Assembly: GCA_900708905.1 (NCBI GenBank)
Contig: CAADRB010000019.1
Coordinates: 2,019,161 to 2,083,160 of the forward strand
Source of the DNA: Hymenolepis diminuta
Taxonomy: Eukaryota > Platyhelminthes > Cestoda > Cyclophyllidea > Hymenolepididae
DNA: 64,000 bases
Reading direction: 5' to 3'
The notes beneath the pieces are model-generated. The model saw only the letters and a program-made list of their open reading frames with translations. It was not told the DNA's origin and searched no databases. How positions within the stretch are numbered: the first letter of the stretch is position 1; the number at the start of each line of letters is the position of its first letter. Below are positions 61,017-64,000 of this stretch, piece by piece. Made by a program: the position numbers and the translations under genes.

Positions 61017-61936
61017 ACCAAATCTTCAAATTCTGTATCTGATTTTTGCTGAACTCCATTAAATGTCAAAGGCTGCCGGATGAAAGGAAACTAAGTTACC
61101 CCTGCCTATTATTTCATAGCGTAATGGTGGAATAAAAAATCAGCCTTATAATTATACATTCCTTCATTTAGGTCCGAGTCTGTGATGTAAAGGAAGCGTT
61201 AGTTATTGGCAGTTAAATTTATATTTAGATTGGTTGGTGTTACTTTGCTAAAATTAGATATATTTTGAAAGTACAAAACGAATTTCAGAGTCGGTCATTT
61301 TGGGAGAAAAATCCAAAAAGCTCTTTATATGGTGAAAAATAGACCTTATTTGAGAATTCTTAACTTCCTATGTATTTCAGTCAATTCCAAGGGTACTACT
61401 TTTATAACACTCCAGTTGCCACCTTGTAAGGTTACAACTACTCAGATCCCAGAGAGGATTGAACGAAAGCTCTTCCCTTAAAAAAAAATGAATCTGCTTA
61501 TGTAGAATGGGATATGTGATAAATGGGTGGCTGTCTTACTAGGCTATAATTCAGTGGTTGTCTTACATATCTAAGCGTGACCGTAGGAATCCAACAATCG
61601 ATCATCCACGGCTTGAGTGTAAGAAAATATCCGATTTTGCTTCCGAATAAGCACTTATTTCTTCTTCAGAGCAGCTAGACTGCTTATAATTATTTTCCTA
61701 ATTAAAATAAAAATTTAATTATCCAGTGTTTTATACAAAATCTACATTCGCCTTCTACTTCATCTAGTCACCCTATTAGTATTTGAAATGCATTCCCTTT
61801 TGAAAATCGATATTCAGTGTTCCAGAAAGCACTTTCATGGCAAAATAAACAGGAAAAACAAAATGATAAGAATCAGATATTTGAGATCTCATAAAGATTC
61901 TACAGAATATTTTCACTAATTGAATTTGAAAGATGA
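61017..61936. other. Intergenic region, no gene seen
   Basis: AT-rich; no features recognised. Confidence 0.6.
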
Positions 61937-62330
61937 TTTTCTATGCACTTTCCAAAATTACCCATCGGTCACGTTCTTTGTAATAAGACATTTTTTCGCC
62001 TTTATGTCCCCATGACTGAAACCCCTATCCGTCATGTCTAGACGAGTTCATCAATTTTCCTTTTTTCTATAACTGTACATTTCACTTAAATGTACATCTT
62101 TACTCATATCCAATGTGCGTCTTACCCAAGTGACTGTCTTTGTATTTCCAGTCACACACACTCACGCATACATTCTTGTCACTTATCTGCTCGTACACTT
62201 CCCTCTCATTTGCTCTCTTCCTCATCTCTCTCTTGCACTCTTGAGTCCTCATCTTAATTTATTCACTACACTTTACCTACATAACTCTTTGTGTTCTACT
62301 TTTGGGAACTGCTAATTTTTAACCCCTGCA
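61937..62330 (+). repeat. LTR-like stretch (possible solo LTR) related to the gypsy 3' LTR
   Basis: Aligns in the same orientation with about 51443-51870 through blocks such as TATGCA-TTTC-AAATTAC, ACCCCTATC then ATGTCTAGA, TTACCCAAGTG and the long pyrimidine-rich tract before TGTGTTCT. No pol sequence lies next to it, so it is probably a solo LTR. Exact ends and target duplications were not found. Confidence 0.65.
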
Positions 62331-64000
62331 TTTTGTTACTCCAACTCCAACAAATTTAACATTATACTATCTATTATGTCGGATTTATCAAAGTTGTAGA
62401 GCATGAGTATAATACTAATGAGAGATTAAGGTTATAAATTGAATATAGATTGCAGTGCTGATCGTTTGATCTGAATGCTTAATTTAATCGAATAAATAGA
62501 CACAAGTGTATTTTGGATCTAATAGAGTACAAAACGCGTAATTAGTAACCTACATACTATATCGAAACTGAATAAATTTGGCTTAGTGGGAGCGTTTTTA
62601 ATATAAATCGATACATCGTATTGATTGGCGCAATCGTAATTAGGTATAATGTTCAAAGTGAGGCATAGTATTTTTAGGCAAGAACATTATATTAGAGAAA
62701 ATTTCACGGAAAACACTTCTAAAGTAAGTTTTCTGCAAGATCTACACAAATCTCCCACATTTTTTATCTGCATACGGTTAAGTACGTTAGCTGATCGATT
62801 TACATGCGCAGATACGTTATCAGAAATGCAATTTTTTATAGATAGAGTAGAATTCGCAGATCTTTTAGAGCCGATATGAAATCGATTTTCGATTGTGCAT
62901 ACTCATAGTATTTTATTCGTCATGAATCATTTTCTCATTTTTATTAAAACAGGATCGACCACAACACAGAACTAAAATCGATAAGTTTTTCTCTCCTCAT
63001 TTAAGAGCTCGGCACACTCACTGAATTAAAACAAATTGTGTGAGCATTTTTGAGAGTGGATACTCAAAGAAAGTTGTGAAAGAACTGACAAACGAATATC
63101 ATCTTTACCTAAATACCTTTAAGCTTTTGCTTTAAGGGTTGTTCTTAAACTATTTCAACGTGGTACCTAATTTTTTTAATTTAATTGTTAAATTTTATCA
63201 CATATATAGAAACTCTTATAACCTTATTAGTCTCTCAAATAGCCACAAATCCTCCAAATTCAATAATTAAACAAACCTAAGCAATTTACTCAAAATTCTG
63301 TAAAGCATGGATCATGTAATACAGCACATTTCAACAAAAGAGTAAATTTTAGGAATAATTTGTAAAAATGCAAATCGATTTTTCTGGATAAAAGTTGTTT
63401 GTTTTTATCAAACAAAACACTGAATTTTCGTATGTTGATTAATATTTCGATAACACGTTGATCGAATTTATCTCGATAAAAAATGAAATCAGATAATGAT
63501 TAATATGGAGACTATTATTTCATGGAAGATCCCACAATAACACTGCTCGTGGTGTAGCTGCACTCTTTAATTTGCTTCCTTTTACCCGGATTGACTAATT
63601 CAATTGTCACGTGATTTGCCCAAGCATTTACAGATGTGAATGTTTATCCCTTTTTCGACCACTGTCTGAGTAATGACTTTAATCCTATTAGCTTCTCCCT
63701 CACCTACGAAATCTGTATTTCATATCACTCTTCATGCAGCTGTTTAACTATTTTGATTCGATATTTTGCATCTCTGATTGCTTGCTCCGATTTTCATTAA
63801 TTTAGCGCAGTTAATACGATTGAAAATGAATTTAAATCTCGTAGCCTTCTATGGCGGACAAAACTCAAAGTCATCCATAATGAATCATTAAAATAGGAAA
63901 GTATTCAAGATGTAACGAATTAATCACTCTTGTCTTGACTGCTTGGGTGCTTCTTTGTGGAAAAAGCGAATGAACTTGACGAGCAATAAATCCGAGACGG
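62331..64000. other. Terminal 1.7 kb, no gene seen
   Basis: AT-rich, with a cluster of TCGAT-containing motifs between 62605 and 63480. One 76-codon plus ORF (62649-62879) has no recognisable motif. Confidence 0.5.

Noticed and set aside
62115..62315. 66-codon ORF, Leu/Ser/His-rich
   Set aside because: It lies in the pyrimidine-rich tract of the LTR-like stretch and is not a gene.
1..64000. CRISPR arrays, rRNA genes, operons with ribosome binding sites, prophage
   Set aside because: None seen. The window is eukaryotic nuclear DNA with spliced genes.

Overview
The window is nuclear DNA of a multicellular animal, most likely a parasitic flatworm, and a tapeworm is favoured. It is AT-rich and gene-sparse. 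Its genes are split by two intron classes: very short ones (32-39 nt) and very long ones (7-12 kb). Its mobile elements are animal types: a Ty3/gypsy element of CsRn1/Kabuki style, an LTR with a tRNA-Trp primer-binding site, a mariner-type transposon and tRNA-derived SINE copies. The 32-37 nt introns are what I know from cestode and trematode genes. The species assignment is inference; no ribosomal or mitochondrial marker is present.

Region by region. (1) 1-30291, + strand: the 3' four coding exons of a large protocadherin-like adhesion receptor. They carry about six cadherin repeats, one membrane helix and a cytoplasmic tail ending in a PDZ-type motif, and are separated by introns of 11.9, 7.9 and 7.4 kb. 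The 5' part lies outside the window. (2) 30292-47052: a repeat-rich, gene-poor block. It holds a 207-bp perfect direct repeat (33.9/35.1 kb), a 228-bp near-perfect inverted repeat (41.1/43.3 kb), an LTR nested in an older repeat whose empty site survives at 45.3 kb, SINE copies, and scattered minus-strand exon-like segments of one or two genes I cannot identify. (3) 47053-53753: two intact tandem minus-strand genes for microsomal glutathione S-transferase 3 (MGST3) with the same six-exon structure. A broken plus-strand Ty3/gypsy retrotransposon (about 48.65-51.95 kb) lies between them. (4) 55485-55919, + strand: the spliceosomal core protein Sm D3, with two introns of 32 and 34 nt. (5) 57187-58499: a dead full-length mariner-type element, coding on the minus strand, with terminal inverted repeats and flanking TA. 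(6) 59847-60965, + strand: an intronless PP1-like phosphatase that has lost several catalytic metal ligands and is probably a pseudophosphatase. (7) 61.9-62.3 kb: an LTR-like stretch related to the 3' LTR of the gypsy element. The last 1.6 kb is AT-rich with no gene seen.

The genes do not form a pathway. The protocadherin is a surface adhesion/signalling receptor, MGST3 a membrane detoxification and lipid-peroxide enzyme, Sm D3 a splicing component, and the PP1-like protein probably a regulatory or scaffold protein. The strongest leads are the PP1-like pseudophosphatase, the MGST3 pair with its conserved final splice donor overlapping an in-frame stop, the nested-LTR and inverted-repeat architecture at 41-46 kb, and the unidentified minus-strand exons.
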